In this document: positions 17,865 to 27,800 of the stretch, piece by piece
Layout of the letters: every line of letters begins with the position of its first letter
Numbering within the stretch: the first letter of the stretch is position 1
Assembly: GCF_001434395.1 (NCBI RefSeq)
Contig: NZ_AZFS01000046.1
Location: 203,215-267,214 of the forward strand
Direction: 5' to 3'
DNA length: 64,000 nucleotides
Source: Levilactobacillus hammesii DSM 16381
GTDB taxonomy: Bacteria > Bacillota > Bacilli > Lactobacillales > Lactobacillaceae
Notes under the pieces: generated by a model
Seen by the model: the letters and a program-made list of their open reading frames with translations, nothing else
What the model was told of the DNA's origin: nothing
Database searches by the model: none
Made by a program: the position numbers and the translations under genes

Positions 17865-18232
17865 TGGAGGCGGCGGGGATCGAACCCGCGTCCTAGCATA
17901 TTGCCAACTTAACGTCTACACGCATAGGCAGACTATTTAAAGTTTCACTGAACAACTTGCCGCCTGTCAGGGCCAACATGTTCAGCTAACCTGATTTTTC
18001 TCTTCTACCGTACTTCAGGTGGGAGTCGTTAGCGTAAGTCTGTTAAATTTAGGACCCAGATCTAGACCACAGACAAACCTAGGAGGATCTACGTTAAGCG
18101 CCTATTAAGCAGCTAAAGCGTAAGAATTGTTATTATTTTTTGCAGTTATAATAAACTGGACCTTTTAACGTAGATGCCGCTACGGCGCGCAGTCAAGCTT
18201 CAACCTATACCAGTCGAATCCAGAACGCCCCC
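17865..18232 (-). ncRNA. ssrA: tmRNA (10Sa RNA)
   Basis: The 368-nt gene starts with GGGGGCGTTCTGGATTCGAC and ends with the T-arm GGTTCGATCCCCGCC and encoded CCA, which form the tRNA-like domain. The tag reading frame encodes AKNNNNSYALAA followed by two stop codons. It rescues ribosomes stalled on broken mRNA and marks the product for degradation, together with SmpB (not in this window). Confidence 0.97.
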
Positions 18233-18331
18233 ATAAATGATACTCATCTAGTTTAACATACCACTGGGGGAGTGCAAACAATTTTGACTAGGGGAACCTA
18301 ATTTAAGGAAAAAAACGTGAAGCCGGTATAG

Positions 18332-18337
18332 TATAAT
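18332..18337 (+). promoter_or_regulatory. Likely -10 box for the two-component operon
   Basis: TATAAT at 18332-18337 has no recognisable -35 partner (an A-run lies there), which suggests an activator-dependent promoter. The predicted 5' leader is about 158 nt long. Confidence 0.5.
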
Positions 18338-18368
18338 GGGTAGGTAAGGAACCACACGGCACAGGCTC

Positions 18369-18466
18369 GCCGGTAAAAGTTACAGAAACTTCATCATTCT
18401 ATCATGGAGATTTCTGATTGACCGAGTAGGTTTAGGACACTATGACTTACTAACCTTTTTGCCGGC
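18369..18466 (+). ncRNA. Candidate three-way-junction RNA in the leader of the two-component operon
   Basis: The outer stem pairs 18369-18379 with 18456-18466 over 11 bp. Inside it are a hairpin pairing 18383-18388 with 18411-18416, which extends as CTTCAT with ATGGAG, and a second hairpin pairing 18425-18431 with 18445-18451. Downstream, ACCT-TGGG-AGGT can fold over the Shine-Dalgarno sequence of the response regulator gene. The layout is like a riboswitch or a regulatory leader; I do not recognise a known class. Confidence 0.55.
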
Positions 18467-18501
18467 TCCGAATACAGTAGCCCTAACCTTGGGAGGTAGC
18501 A

Positions 18502-19236
18502 ATGAAGTTATTAATGATTGAAGATAACCATTCAGTTTCACAAATGATGTCGATGTTTTTTAAGAAGGAACAGTGGGATGCGGCGTTTGCCTACGATGGC
18601 AATGAGGCCGTCGAGATGTTTAAGGCCGCACCGAATGACTGGGATATGGTCACGCTCGATCTGAACCTGCCCGGCATGGACGGGATGCAGGTCAGCGCCG
18701 AGATTCGTAAGCTATCACCGACCGTGCCGATTATTATGTTAACGGCTCGCGATTCCGAAAGCGATCAGGTCTTGGGCCTGGAAATGGGTGCCGATGACTA
18801 CGTGACCAAACCGTTTAGTCCGATCACGTTGATTGCTCGGATCAAGGCGCTCCATCGCCGGGCGGAATTGGGCCCCATTTCTAAGGGACCTGAGACTGCG
18901 CCGTTGGACGATACCGAGGCCTTTGATGTGGTCACGGAGAACTTCAAACTCAACACCAAGACGCGGGAAGCCTACCTTAACGGGCAGCAAATCCACGACT
19001 TGACGCCAAAGGAATTCGATCTACTGAAGACCTTAGCGCAGAAGCCGCGCCAGGTCTTCTCCCGGGAGCAACTCTTGCAGTTGGTTTGGGATTATGAATA
19101 CTATGGTGACGAACGGACGGTGGATGCCCACATTAAAAAACTTCGACAGAAGATTGAAAAGGTTGGCCCTCAAGTTATTCAAACCGTTTGGGGGGTGGGT
19201 TATAAATTCGATGATAGTGGAGCAGATCAGCAATGA
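18502..19236 (+). CDS. OmpR-family response regulator
   Basis: This 244-residue protein has an N-terminal receiver domain (LLMIEDNHS; phospho-acceptor Asp53 in MVTLDLNLPGMDG; switch threonine in PIIMLTARDSES; lysine in DYVTKPFSP). A linker of about 25 residues leads to a C-terminal OmpR winged helix (LTPKEFDLLKTLAQKP, RTVDAHIKKLRQKIE, VQTVWGVGYKF-like end). It is coupled to the kinase gene by a 4-nt overlap. Which signal it serves is not visible; gene order does not match WalRK or PhoPR firmly. Confidence 0.93.
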   Translation: MKLLMIEDNHSVSQMMSMFFKKEQWDAAFAYDGNEAVEMFKAAPNDWDMVTLDLNLPGMDGMQVSAEIRKLSPTVPIIMLTARDSESDQVLGLEMGADDYVTKPFSPITLIARIKALHRRAELGPISKGPETAPLDDTEAFDVVTENFKLNTKTREAYLNGQQIHDLTPKEFDLLKTLAQKPRQVFSREQLLQLVWDYEYYGDERTVDAHIKKLRQKIEKVGPQVIQTVWGVGYKFDDSGADQQ

Positions 19237-20699
19237 AGCTAATGTATCAACAAATGCTGGGATTCTTTGCGGCGATTATGATTATCCTGATTATCATGGG
19301 CGTTTCCTACTCCCAGATGACCCGGCACATGGTCTACAGCAACACCTGGAATTCGCTTGAAAAATACTCAAACAGTTTGATTGAACAGTCTTTACGAATC
19401 AGTTCACAAGATGCGCACACGGTTAATTTTGATACGACCTCGCTGGAAAGCAGTGAGCAATTGTTGCAAAACCAGGCGATTAGTACCACTATTTACAGTG
19501 CGAGCAACAAGGTTGTTTTCCCAGCGAGTGTCTATCAGCAGTCGATCAACCAGTCTGATTGGAAGAAACTCAAGAATAACCAGATCATTCACAAAGTTGT
19601 GGATCGCCGCGTGCGTAACAAGAACGGACGCGTCAGTCCGGCCATGACAGAAGTGATGAAGCCCTACTTCTACAATCATAGGCTGGTCGCGGTCGTGGTT
19701 ATGGGGGCGTTTGTCTCCGATATTAATACCAGTGTCAATCAGATCAATCGCAACCTGATTCGAGCGTTGCTGGTGTCGATTGTCGTGGCCATCGTCGCCA
19801 GTTACATATTGGCGCGGTACTACACGTCGCGAATCAATCGGTTACGGAAGGCCACCAATCAGGTTGCCAAAGGGAACTATGACGTGGAAATGACCAGTAA
19901 AAATCGGGACGAGATTGATGACCTGATTAACGATTTCAATGGTATGGCCCATTCGTTAAAGGACTCACAAGAGGAAATTCAACGACAGGAACAACGCCGG
20001 CGTGAATTCATGGCCAATGCCTCGCATGAAATGCGGACGCCACTGACCACGATCAATGGTTTGCTGGAAGGCCTGGCTTACGACGCCATTCCGGAGGAGA
20101 GTAAGGAAGAAAGTATCGACCTGATGCGGAGCGAAACCAGTCGCCTGATTCGGTTAGTCAATGAGAATTTAGACTACGAAAAGATTCGGTCTAATCAGAT
20201 TTCGCTCAATCTTCACGAATTCAATGCCGTGGATGCGCTCCATAATATAGTAGAACAATTAAAACAAAAAGCCGATGACAGCGGTGATTCCCTTGAATTA
20301 CAGGCACCTAAAGAAATTCCGGTGTACGCCGATTATGATCGTTTTGTCCAGATTATGTTTAACATTGCACAAAATGCCATTCAGTTTACGCAGGATGGGA
20401 CGATTACCTTATCCGCGCAACGGGGTTATGAGGAGACCATCGTCAAGGTAGCCGACACCGGGATGGGCATGACCGATGAACAGCTGCAAAACATCTGGGA
20501 ACGCTACTACAAGGCCGATCCATCTCGAAAAAACACCAAGTATGGCGAATCGGGACTGGGCCTATCCATCGTGCATCAGCTGGTTCAATTACACCATGGT
20601 AAGATTAGCGTGACCAGTAAGGCTAACGTCGGCACAACCTTTACCATCATCTTCCCTGATCAACATCAGACCAATTCGGAGCGGGTGAAGATGGATTGA
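19233..20699 (+). CDS. Sensor histidine kinase
   Basis: This 488-residue membrane kinase has a first helix at about residues 8-28, an extracellular sensor loop to about 165, and a second helix at about 178-198. A HAMP domain follows (RINRLRKATNQVAKGNYDVE). Then come the HisKA box ANASHEMRTPLTTINGL with phospho-acceptor His265 and the ATPase domain (NIAQNAIQFT N-box, VADTGMGM G1, GESGLGLSIV G2). It phosphorylates the response regulator encoded directly upstream. The operon has no third gene; a separate gene starts at 20790. Confidence 0.94.
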   Translation: MKLMYQQMLGFFAAIMIILIIMGVSYSQMTRHMVYSNTWNSLEKYSNSLIEQSLRISSQDAHTVNFDTTSLESSEQLLQNQAISTTIYSASNKVVFPASVYQQSINQSDWKKLKNNQIIHKVVDRRVRNKNGRVSPAMTEVMKPYFYNHRLVAVVVMGAFVSDINTSVNQINRNLIRALLVSIVVAIVASYILARYYTSRINRLRKATNQVAKGNYDVEMTSKNRDEIDDLINDFNGMAHSLKDSQEEIQRQEQRRREFMANASHEMRTPLTTINGLLEGLAYDAIPEESKEESIDLMRSETSRLIRLVNENLDYEKIRSNQISLNLHEFNAVDALHNIVEQLKQKADDSGDSLELQAPKEIPVYADYDRFVQIMFNIAQNAIQFTQDGTITLSAQRGYEETIVKVADTGMGMTDEQLQNIWERYYKADPSRKNTKYGESGLGLSIVHQLVQLHHGKISVTSKANVGTTFTIIFPDQHQTNSERVKMD

Positions 20700-20789
20700 A
20701 GTCACCATCAATTTAATTCAAAGTAAACGGATTGCTGTGTTTCTGGCGCTCTCGTGATACAATGAGGGGAACCATTAAGGAGGAAACTT

Positions 20790-21938
20790 TTGAAACGAGT
20801 ACAAATTACCGGGAAGTCCGTCCGTAAATTCGAGGACGGCTATCCCATCGTATCTTTAACTGACTTAGAAAATGCTCAAGACTTTGACAACGGGGCTTGG
20901 GTCCAATTAGAAAATCATGGTCATTTTGTTGCCACGGCTTACTTTGCCAAGCAACATCGCGGCATTGGCTTTGTGATGAGCCTGCGTGAAAACGAGGGCA
21001 TTGATGAACGCTTCTTTACGAGTAAGTTCCGTGCGGCTGTCGCTAAGCGGGCCGCTTTTGCTGACAGTCCGGCCTACCGGTTATTTAACGGTACTGGTGA
21101 TGGCTTGGGCGGCTTAATCGTTGACGTGTTCAACGGGCAATATGTGTTCCGTTGGCAGAACAGTGCGATTAAGCAACAAGCTAAACTCATCTATGCGGGT
21201 TTTGAACGCATTCTGGGAAAGGGCCAAACGATTCTGGCGGAAACACCAGGCCAAGAACACCTGCAGTTGATCAGTGGTCAGCTGGAAGATCAACCGACGA
21301 CTATTCAAGAAGACGGGATCACGTATCCCATTGACTTGACGCTGAGTCGCCAACAATTAGCGTTAGAGTTCCGAGACATTCGGGCTTGGGCGAAAGCCAC
21401 CAGTCAACAACGGCGGATCTTGAACCTGTTTAGTGCGGAGACGGGGCTGGTCACGGCAGCCATGCTGGGTGGCGCGACGGAAGCGGTCACGGTTGACCCT
21501 ACCAATCGGGCCACGACGACCGTTCAGGCACAGTTGGCGGCCAACAACTTTGACCAAGCTGCCGTTGAAATGCGGACGATGGATGTGGCCAACTACTTGG
21601 ATTATGCCGTCAAGCATGATCTGACGTTTGATACCATCTTCATCAATCCACCAGCCTTTATTCGGGGTAAGAAGCGCACCTTCACCTTGGAACAGGACTT
21701 GCAGGGAATGGTCGAACAAGCCCTACAGTTGGCGAAATCAGGGACACAACTGGTGATTACGACCACGACCCCCACGTATGGCATGAAGCGTCTGCGTGAG
21801 ACGATTAATGACGCGGTACAAAATTATACCGGTCATGTAACAGTTTCCAATACGTACCTTTCACCAAATGACTTCTTGACCAACCGTGCGGACCGTCATA
21901 GCGAGTCGTTAAAGGGTGTTCAGCTAACCGTTGATTAG
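20790..21938 (+). CDS. Class I SAM-dependent 23S rRNA methyltransferase (RlmI-like)
   Basis: This 382-residue protein combines an N-terminal PUA domain (about residues 1-75) with a Rossmann methyltransferase domain. RLFNGTGDGLGGLIVDVFNG is the typical linker domain. LNLFSAETGLVTAAMLGGA near residue 212 is a SAM-binding loop in the place of the usual LNLFSYTGGF. INPPAF near residue 288 is the catalytic motif of RlmI/RlmK-type cytosine-5 methylases. It starts at TTG 20790 with AAGGAGGAAAC upstream. It ends at a strong terminator. Confidence 0.87.
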   Translation: MKRVQITGKSVRKFEDGYPIVSLTDLENAQDFDNGAWVQLENHGHFVATAYFAKQHRGIGFVMSLRENEGIDERFFTSKFRAAVAKRAAFADSPAYRLFNGTGDGLGGLIVDVFNGQYVFRWQNSAIKQQAKLIYAGFERILGKGQTILAETPGQEHLQLISGQLEDQPTTIQEDGITYPIDLTLSRQQLALEFRDIRAWAKATSQQRRILNLFSAETGLVTAAMLGGATEAVTVDPTNRATTTVQAQLAANNFDQAAVEMRTMDVANYLDYAVKHDLTFDTIFINPPAFIRGKKRTFTLEQDLQGMVEQALQLAKSGTQLVITTTTPTYGMKRLRETINDAVQNYTGHVTVSNTYLSPNDFLTNRADRHSESLKGVQLTVD

Positions 21939-21970
21939 TTGAAAACACTTTGAAAATAATTATAATTAAT

Positions 21971-22013
21971 CCCAACCGGTAAGATAGACCATTTACCGAT
22001 TGGGGTTTTTCTT
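21971..22013 (+). terminator. Intrinsic terminator
   Basis: CCCAACCGGTAAGAT pairs with ATTTACCGATTGGGG (minor mismatches), followed by TTTTTCTT. Confidence 0.85.
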
Positions 22014-22068
22014 AAGTATTTATAGTTTACATTTAGAATCGAAACCAGTAGACTTACTATTGCTAAAT

Positions 22069-22082
22069 AAAAAACGCTTACA
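22069..22082 (-). promoter_or_regulatory. cre-like site upstream of the sugar transporter
   Basis: The minus strand reads TGTAAGCGTTTTTT, which matches the first part of the CcpA cre consensus (TGWAANCG...). It lies just downstream of a possible TTTACA-17-TAGACT promoter (22027-22055), where CcpA would block transcription. Confidence 0.45.
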
Positions 22083-22122
22083 CGAAAAGAACTAGAATTG
22101 AAACGAGAGTTGAGGTTTACAA

Positions 22123-22989
22123 ATGGGAATTTTACTAGCTTTAATCCCTACGGTTTGTTGGGGAAGTATTGGGTTAATCAGTGGGAAATTAGGTGGAACG
22201 TCTTACCAACAAACGTTGGGGATGACCGCCGGGGCTGTCTTATTCGGTCTATTCTCAGTCTTTTATTTCCACACAGCGATTTCTGGGATGGCGATGATTG
22301 TAGGGGTTGCTTCAGGTCTCTGCTGGTCAGTCGGTCAATTTGAACAATTTCAGTCGATGAAGTTCATTGGAATTTCGCGGACGGTACCTATCTCAACGGG
22401 TCTGCAATTAGTCGGGACGGCGTTGGCTGGGGTTCTGTTATTCCACGAATGGAAAACCACCCGGATGGTCACGATGGGAACCATCGCCGTGATCGTGCTG
22501 ATTGCCGGAGCTGCTTTGACGTCATTGCGTGACTCTAAGGCGCAGGCTTCAGGTAGCAGTCAACCCATGCAAGCTGGTAAGGGTGCCACTGCAATTATTA
22601 TCTCAACGATCGGTTACGTGCTGTACACGGTGATTGTGAACGCTTCGGGGTTACCTTCAAAGACGGTCATTTTCCCACAATCTCTGGGGATGATCTTAGG
22701 GGCCACGATTTTCGTCCTGTTCTCTCGGCAAAAAGTGATGCACAAGGCAACGGCCAAGAACATTATGACCGGGATTGTGTGGGGAATCGGGAACTTCTTT
22801 ATGTTCATGGCAATTCCATCGATTGGTCTGGCCATCAGTTACTCACTGGCACAATGTGGAATTGTGATTTCAACCTTCGGGAGCATCTGGCTGTTAGGTG
22901 AAAAGAAGACTGGTCGTGAAATGGTCTATATCACAATTGGTTCACTACTAGTGGTCGTTGGTGGGGTCACCCTTGGATTAATGAAATAG
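22123..22989 (+). CDS. glcU: GRP family sugar transporter (glucose uptake)
   Basis: This 288-residue protein has ten membrane helices typical of the glucose/ribose porter family within the DMT superfamily. It opens with GILLALIPTVCWGSIGLISG, a family hallmark, and includes GVASGLCWSVGQFEQFQSMKFIG. It probably imports glucose by proton symport in a PTS-independent way. The next gene is pgi, which fits entry of glucose into metabolism after phosphorylation by glucokinase. Confidence 0.85.
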   Translation: MGILLALIPTVCWGSIGLISGKLGGTSYQQTLGMTAGAVLFGLFSVFYFHTAISGMAMIVGVASGLCWSVGQFEQFQSMKFIGISRTVPISTGLQLVGTALAGVLLFHEWKTTRMVTMGTIAVIVLIAGAALTSLRDSKAQASGSSQPMQAGKGATAIIISTIGYVLYTVIVNASGLPSKTVIFPQSLGMILGATIFVLFSRQKVMHKATAKNIMTGIVWGIGNFFMFMAIPSIGLAISYSLAQCGIVISTFGSIWLLGEKKTGREMVYITIGSLLVVVGGVTLGLMK

Positions 22990-23054
22990 TTTACATTTGG
23001 TTGGTAACTACGGTTATCGACCTTTTTCTTTACAAAAATAATTGGACTAGGCCA

Positions 23055-23082
23055 TTTACTTTCCAGCCATTTGCGTTATAAT
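23055..23082 (+). promoter_or_regulatory. pgi promoter
   Basis: TTTACT (23055-23060) and TATAAT (23077-23082) are 16 bases apart, 39 bases before the pgi start. Confidence 0.65.
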
Positions 23083-23120
23083 GGACTAGTCAATAACAAT
23101 AAAAGTGAGGTTTTCTTAAT

Positions 23121-24467
23121 ATGGCACATATCGCCTTTGATCTTTCGAAACTTGAACCATTTGTTCATGACAACGAATTAGGAGAAATGCAGGCAATGGT
23201 GACGGCGGCTGACGCCGAATTACGCCAAGGTACGGGTGCTGGGAGCGATTTCCGCGACTGGTTGACCTTACCTAAGGACTATGACAAGGAAGAATTTGCC
23301 CGTATCAAGGCAGCAGCTAAGAAGATTCAATCTGATTCTGCTGTGTTGGTTGTTATCGGTATCGGGGGCTCATACCTGGGTGCCAAGATGGCCGTTGACT
23401 TCTTAAACGACACGTTCTTTAATTACTTGCCAGCCGACAAACGAAATGCACCACAAGTCTTCTTTGCAGGTAACTCTGTCAGTGCTGACTACGTGCATGA
23501 TCTGATCAATCTGATTGGCGATCGTGACTTCTCCGTCAACGTGATCTCGAAGTCAGGGACGACGACTGAACCTTCTATCGCCTTCCGGATCTTCAAGGAC
23601 ATGTTAGTTAAGAAATACGGTGAAGCCGGTGCTAAGGAACGGATCTATGCGACGACCGATAAGGCACGTGGTGCGCTGAAGACCGAAGCGAATGCAGCTG
23701 GTTACGAATCCTTCATCATTCCTGATGGCGTGGGTGGTCGTTACTCCGTCTTGAGTGCCGTTGGTTTATTACCAATTGCGGCTTCTGGCGCAAACATTGA
23801 CGAATTGATGCAAGGGGCTGCGGACGCTCAAGACGCCTACACGAACCCTGATTTAACGAAGAACGAAGCTTACCAATATGCCGCTTTACGGAACATTTTG
23901 TACCGTAAGGGCTACACAACGGAATTGTTAGAAAACTACGAACCACGTCTGCAATACCTCGCAGAATGGTGGAAGCAGTTGACTGGTGAATCCGAAGGTA
24001 AGGATCAAAAGGGGATTTACCCATCTTCCGCTAACTTCAGTACCGACTTGCACTCCTTGGGTCAATACATCCAAGAAGGACAACGGACGTTGATGGAAAC
24101 GGTCGTGATGATCGACAAGCCACGGACTGATGTTGACGTGCCAACGGCTAAGGATGACTTGGACGGCTTAGGTTACTTGCAAGGTAAGAACATGGGCTTT
24201 GTTAACCAAAAGGCCTTTGAAGGGGTTGTTTTGGCCCATACCGATGGTGGTGTTCCTAACATGAGCGTTCATATTCCAGATACGACGCCTTACACGTTAG
24301 GCTACCTGATTTACTTCTTTGAAGTAGCGATTGGCATTTCCGGTTACCTCAACGGGATTAACCCATTCAACCAACCTGGTGTTGAAGCCTACAAGACGAA
24401 CATGTTTGCTCTGTTAGGCAAGCCTGGTTTCGAAAAGTTGGGTAAGGAATTAAACGCCCGTCTTTAA
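23121..24467 (+). CDS. pgi: Glucose-6-phosphate isomerase
   Basis: This 448-residue enzyme interconverts glucose-6-phosphate and fructose-6-phosphate. Conserved segments are [18 protein letters not shown] near residue 75, [16 protein letters not shown] near 140, [20 protein letters not shown] near 201 (a PGI signature), and [14 protein letters not shown] near 412. Length fits the Firmicutes type. Codon use is strongly biased, as expected for a highly expressed gene. It has its own promoter and terminator. Confidence 0.97.
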   Translation: MAHIAFDLSKLEPFVHDNELGEMQAMVTAADAELRQGTGAGSDFRDWLTLPKDYDKEEFARIKAAAKKIQSDSAVLVVIGIGGSYLGAKMAVDFLNDTFFNYLPADKRNAPQVFFAGNSVSADYVHDLINLIGDRDFSVNVISKSGTTTEPSIAFRIFKDMLVKKYGEAGAKERIYATTDKARGALKTEANAAGYESFIIPDGVGGRYSVLSAVGLLPIAASGANIDELMQGAADAQDAYTNPDLTKNEAYQYAALRNILYRKGYTTELLENYEPRLQYLAEWWKQLTGESEGKDQKGIYPSSANFSTDLHSLGQYIQEGQRTLMETVVMIDKPRTDVDVPTAKDDLDGLGYLQGKNMGFVNQKAFEGVVLAHTDGGVPNMSVHIPDTTPYTLGYLIYFFEVAIGISGYLNGINPFNQPGVEAYKTNMFALLGKPGFEKLGKELNARL

Positions 24468-24483
24468 TAAATGATGATTAATG

Positions 24484-24520
24484 GAGCTCTCAGCCTACAA
24501 TGGGCTGGGAGCTTTTTTAT
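24484..24520 (+). terminator. pgi terminator
   Basis: GAGCTCTCAGCC pairs with GGCTGGGAGCT, followed by TTTTTT. Confidence 0.88.
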
Positions 24521-24667
24521 GTGAGACGAAGGACGTTGAGCAGATAGAGGTGTTTTGGTGATAACCGGGTGCGTGTGTTAGAATGGTTTGACCAAACAGC
24601 GGTGTTAGATAGCTGCTAATAATTAGAGCGACAATTGGTTAAGTTAAAGAAAATGTTTTGGCCGTAA

Positions 24668-24739
24668 TGTTACAGCAAGTGAAGATTTTGTTACAGATTA
24701 AGGTTACCCCTTGTGATGTGGGGAATGCCCCAGTATAGT
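24668..24739 (+). promoter_or_regulatory. yfhO promoter with upstream direct repeats
   Basis: TTGTGA (24711-24716) and TATAGT (24734-24739) are 17 bases apart. Two TGTTACAG repeats (24668-24675, 24689-24696) lie 21 bases apart just upstream, in the usual position of a response-regulator site. The spacer holds a GGGGAATGCCCC palindrome. Confidence 0.55.
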
Positions 24740-24816
24740 TGTAAGAGGGAATATTAGAAAATTCGTAAAATACAGTCAATCGGAGGACTCGCATTTTTAT
24801 AGGGGAGAGAAGATTA

Positions 24817-27800
24817 GTGAAGGTTTCAAAAAAGAATTATTGGCTTTACACGCTAATTTTTATGGGATTAGTCGTGTGTCTCTACGGGATATTTATTCTA
24901 ACGGGCAAATCGTTCATCTGGGAAGGTGACGGTCTGGCCCAACATTATCCGGTACTTGAAAAGTTTTATACGTGGCTACATGGTGGTAGCCTATCAGGGT
25001 GGTCTTGGAATCTGGGCTTAGGTGCAGACAAGATGACGACCTTCTCTTACTATGTCCTGGGAGATCCATTCAGCTATCTGATCTGGTTCTTCCCCAAGCA
25101 TAGTATTGAGTTGGGGTACAATCTGTTAATCTTGCTGCGGCTCTATGTGAGTGGACTGGCCTTCATGTTATTTGCGCGCCAGCGGCACTTCAAGCCTGGT
25201 AGTCAGATGTTGGGAACGTTAACCTACACGTTTACGGGCTACTCCTTGTACGTCAGCATTCGGCACCCGTTTTTCTTGTTACCGATGATTCTGTTTCCAC
25301 TGTTGGCCTACGGAATTGACCACATTTATCAGGGAAAGACGTGGGTTCCCTTGGCAATCTTTACAGGATTGGCCTTGGTCAGCAACTTCTATTTTGCGTA
25401 CATATTGGCGATTGGAAGCTTAGTCTACGCCGTATTACGGTACTTCAGCGTTCGCGACACGATTGTACAAAAGGGTTGGCCACTGATCTTTAAGCTGGTC
25501 GGCGCTGGTTTGGCAGGCTTCTTACTAGCAGGAATCATCTTTATCCCATCGCTGATCGGGGTCTTTACATCGACCCGGGCAACGGGGAACTTTGCAAACG
25601 GCTATTTGATTTATCCATTTAGCTATTACCTGCGCTTGCCCAATGCTTTGGTCACCACGGGGAATCCGATGCGCTTCTGGGCCAACTTGGGATTAGCAGG
25701 TTTAACTTTCTTAAGCCTGATGTACGTGGTTCGTCACGCCCGTCGTTATTTATGGTTTGACATTGGCTTGTTGATTCTGGTCATTGGTTCCTTACTGCCA
25801 GAGGTTGCGGCAGTGATGAACGGGGGAACAACGCCTTCCCAACGGTGGTTGCTACTCGGTTGCCTGGCCTTTAGCTTGGCCGTCATGTACTTTATCGATG
25901 CGTTGCCACGACTCGATCGCAGTGATATTTCTGCGATGATTGTCGGAACACTGGTTCTGCTGGGCTTAGTCTGGATGGCCAATGGATTTATCTTTAACAA
26001 TAATCCGCATGACTTGGTAATCTATGGACTCTTACTCTTGACTCTAGGCGCCATTACGGTGGGGCACTTTTATCAATGGTCACGTCACCGGGTGATTTGG
26101 ACCTTACTGACGCTGCTATTTTTGAACATTCTGGCAAACGGTTATGGTTACTTTAGTCCCAATGCCGGGGGTGCTAGCAATCAGTTGCTACACCGTGGCG
26201 TTGCAACGAAGTTCCAGAAGAACTTCTATGATGGGGCCGAGAGTTACGTTAAGGCCCAGCCCGGGTTTAAGCGAAGCAGTATTAGTAAATATTATTACTA
26301 TAGCAATGAAGCCAAGACGAACATGGGCATGAATTTGGGTGCCCACGACATCATGTCTTACTTCTCGATTCAGGACGGTTCTGTGGGTGAGTTCAGTGAA
26401 GAACTGGCCAATTCCCAGTTTAAGATGAATAAACCCATCAACCAGGCTGATAGTCGGACGACCATGAATAACCTGTTAGGGGTTAACTACATCTTTGCGC
26501 GGAGTAACCAACTGAAGACCCAGGGCTTCCCCTATGGTTATAGCCCAGTCAAGAAGAATGGTAAGGTCCTGAAGTATAAGGATCAACCTGTCCATGACTT
26601 GGGGAACAATTATGATACGGTTATTTTGAAGTCAAAGTACGCCTTACCCTTGGCTTATTTGCAGACGAAGCAATTGAGCACCCAGCAGTTTAAACAACTG
26701 AACGGGAGTGATAAGGAACAGGCATTGACCTATGGCGCTTTGCCTGAAAAGAAGGTACAGGGTGTGGCCACGACCAAATATCAAAGTCACCATCAAAATC
26801 TGAGCTATCAGACTCGGGCAGATCGTAGTACTGTCTTAGATAACCTGAAACAGGTCATGACATTCCGGCAACAAGGGAATCAAATGGACCCAGAGAAGAT
26901 TACCACGACGAAGTCATCGTTGATGCAGACCAACCAAGATCGGGCGGTTCATATCACAGATGATAAGGCCCGCTTGGAACAGTTGACTAAGCAAAACCGA
27001 ACGGCGCTGAAGAAAAACCGCGTGGCTAATCGGCAGACCTTGCATAAAATGATGAGTGACAATCAGAACCTTCCCGTGACGTACCGGCTGCACCTTAAGC
27101 ACCCTAAGCAAAACAAGGGAACCGAGATGTATCTGGAACTCGATGGTATTGATGCCCAACGGCTGACGGTTCATGATAAGTATTTGGCGGCTAAGAATAC
27201 AAAGGCTTTCGGTAACCAGGCTTTCTCTGGTATCGAACGGATCAATCAAATTCGTTCCGGTTTGTGGAACCAAAGTGATGGTGCCTATTCTGTCACCGCA
27301 ACAACGTCTAATAATGTGTCCAGTTTTAGCCAGTTTGGGCAATCGAATCTGTCAGATTATCAGGAAAAGCACCATGTTCTGTTAAATCTGGGGTACTCAA
27401 CCAAGGCACGACACAATATTAAATTGACGTTCCAAGGCGTCAAGAGTCTGTCGTTCAAGTCAGCTAAGGTGATTGCGGTGCCATTTGGCAGCCAATACGG
27501 CAAGCGGATGACCCAGCTCAAGAAGCAAGGACTTCAGGACTTAAACGTTAAGGATAACCGGGTGACAGGGACTTCTCAGTCAACCCAAGCGAGTGTGTTG
27601 ACGACCTCTATTCCGTATAATACGGGCTGGCATTTAACGGTGGACGGCAAACAACGGCCCATTACCAAGGTCAACGTTGGCTTTGTGGGCGCACGGTTGT
27701 CCGCGGGGACCCACAAGGTCGTGTTAACTTACCGGACACCAGGACAACGCCTGGGGCTAGTTATGACCGCACTGGGTGTACTGGTGATGATCGTGACCGG

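Noticed and set aside
18369-18466. Match to a purine, THF, ykkC or SAM riboswitch
   Set aside because: The conserved junction and loop bases of those classes are not present, although the three-way shape is similar to the purine type.
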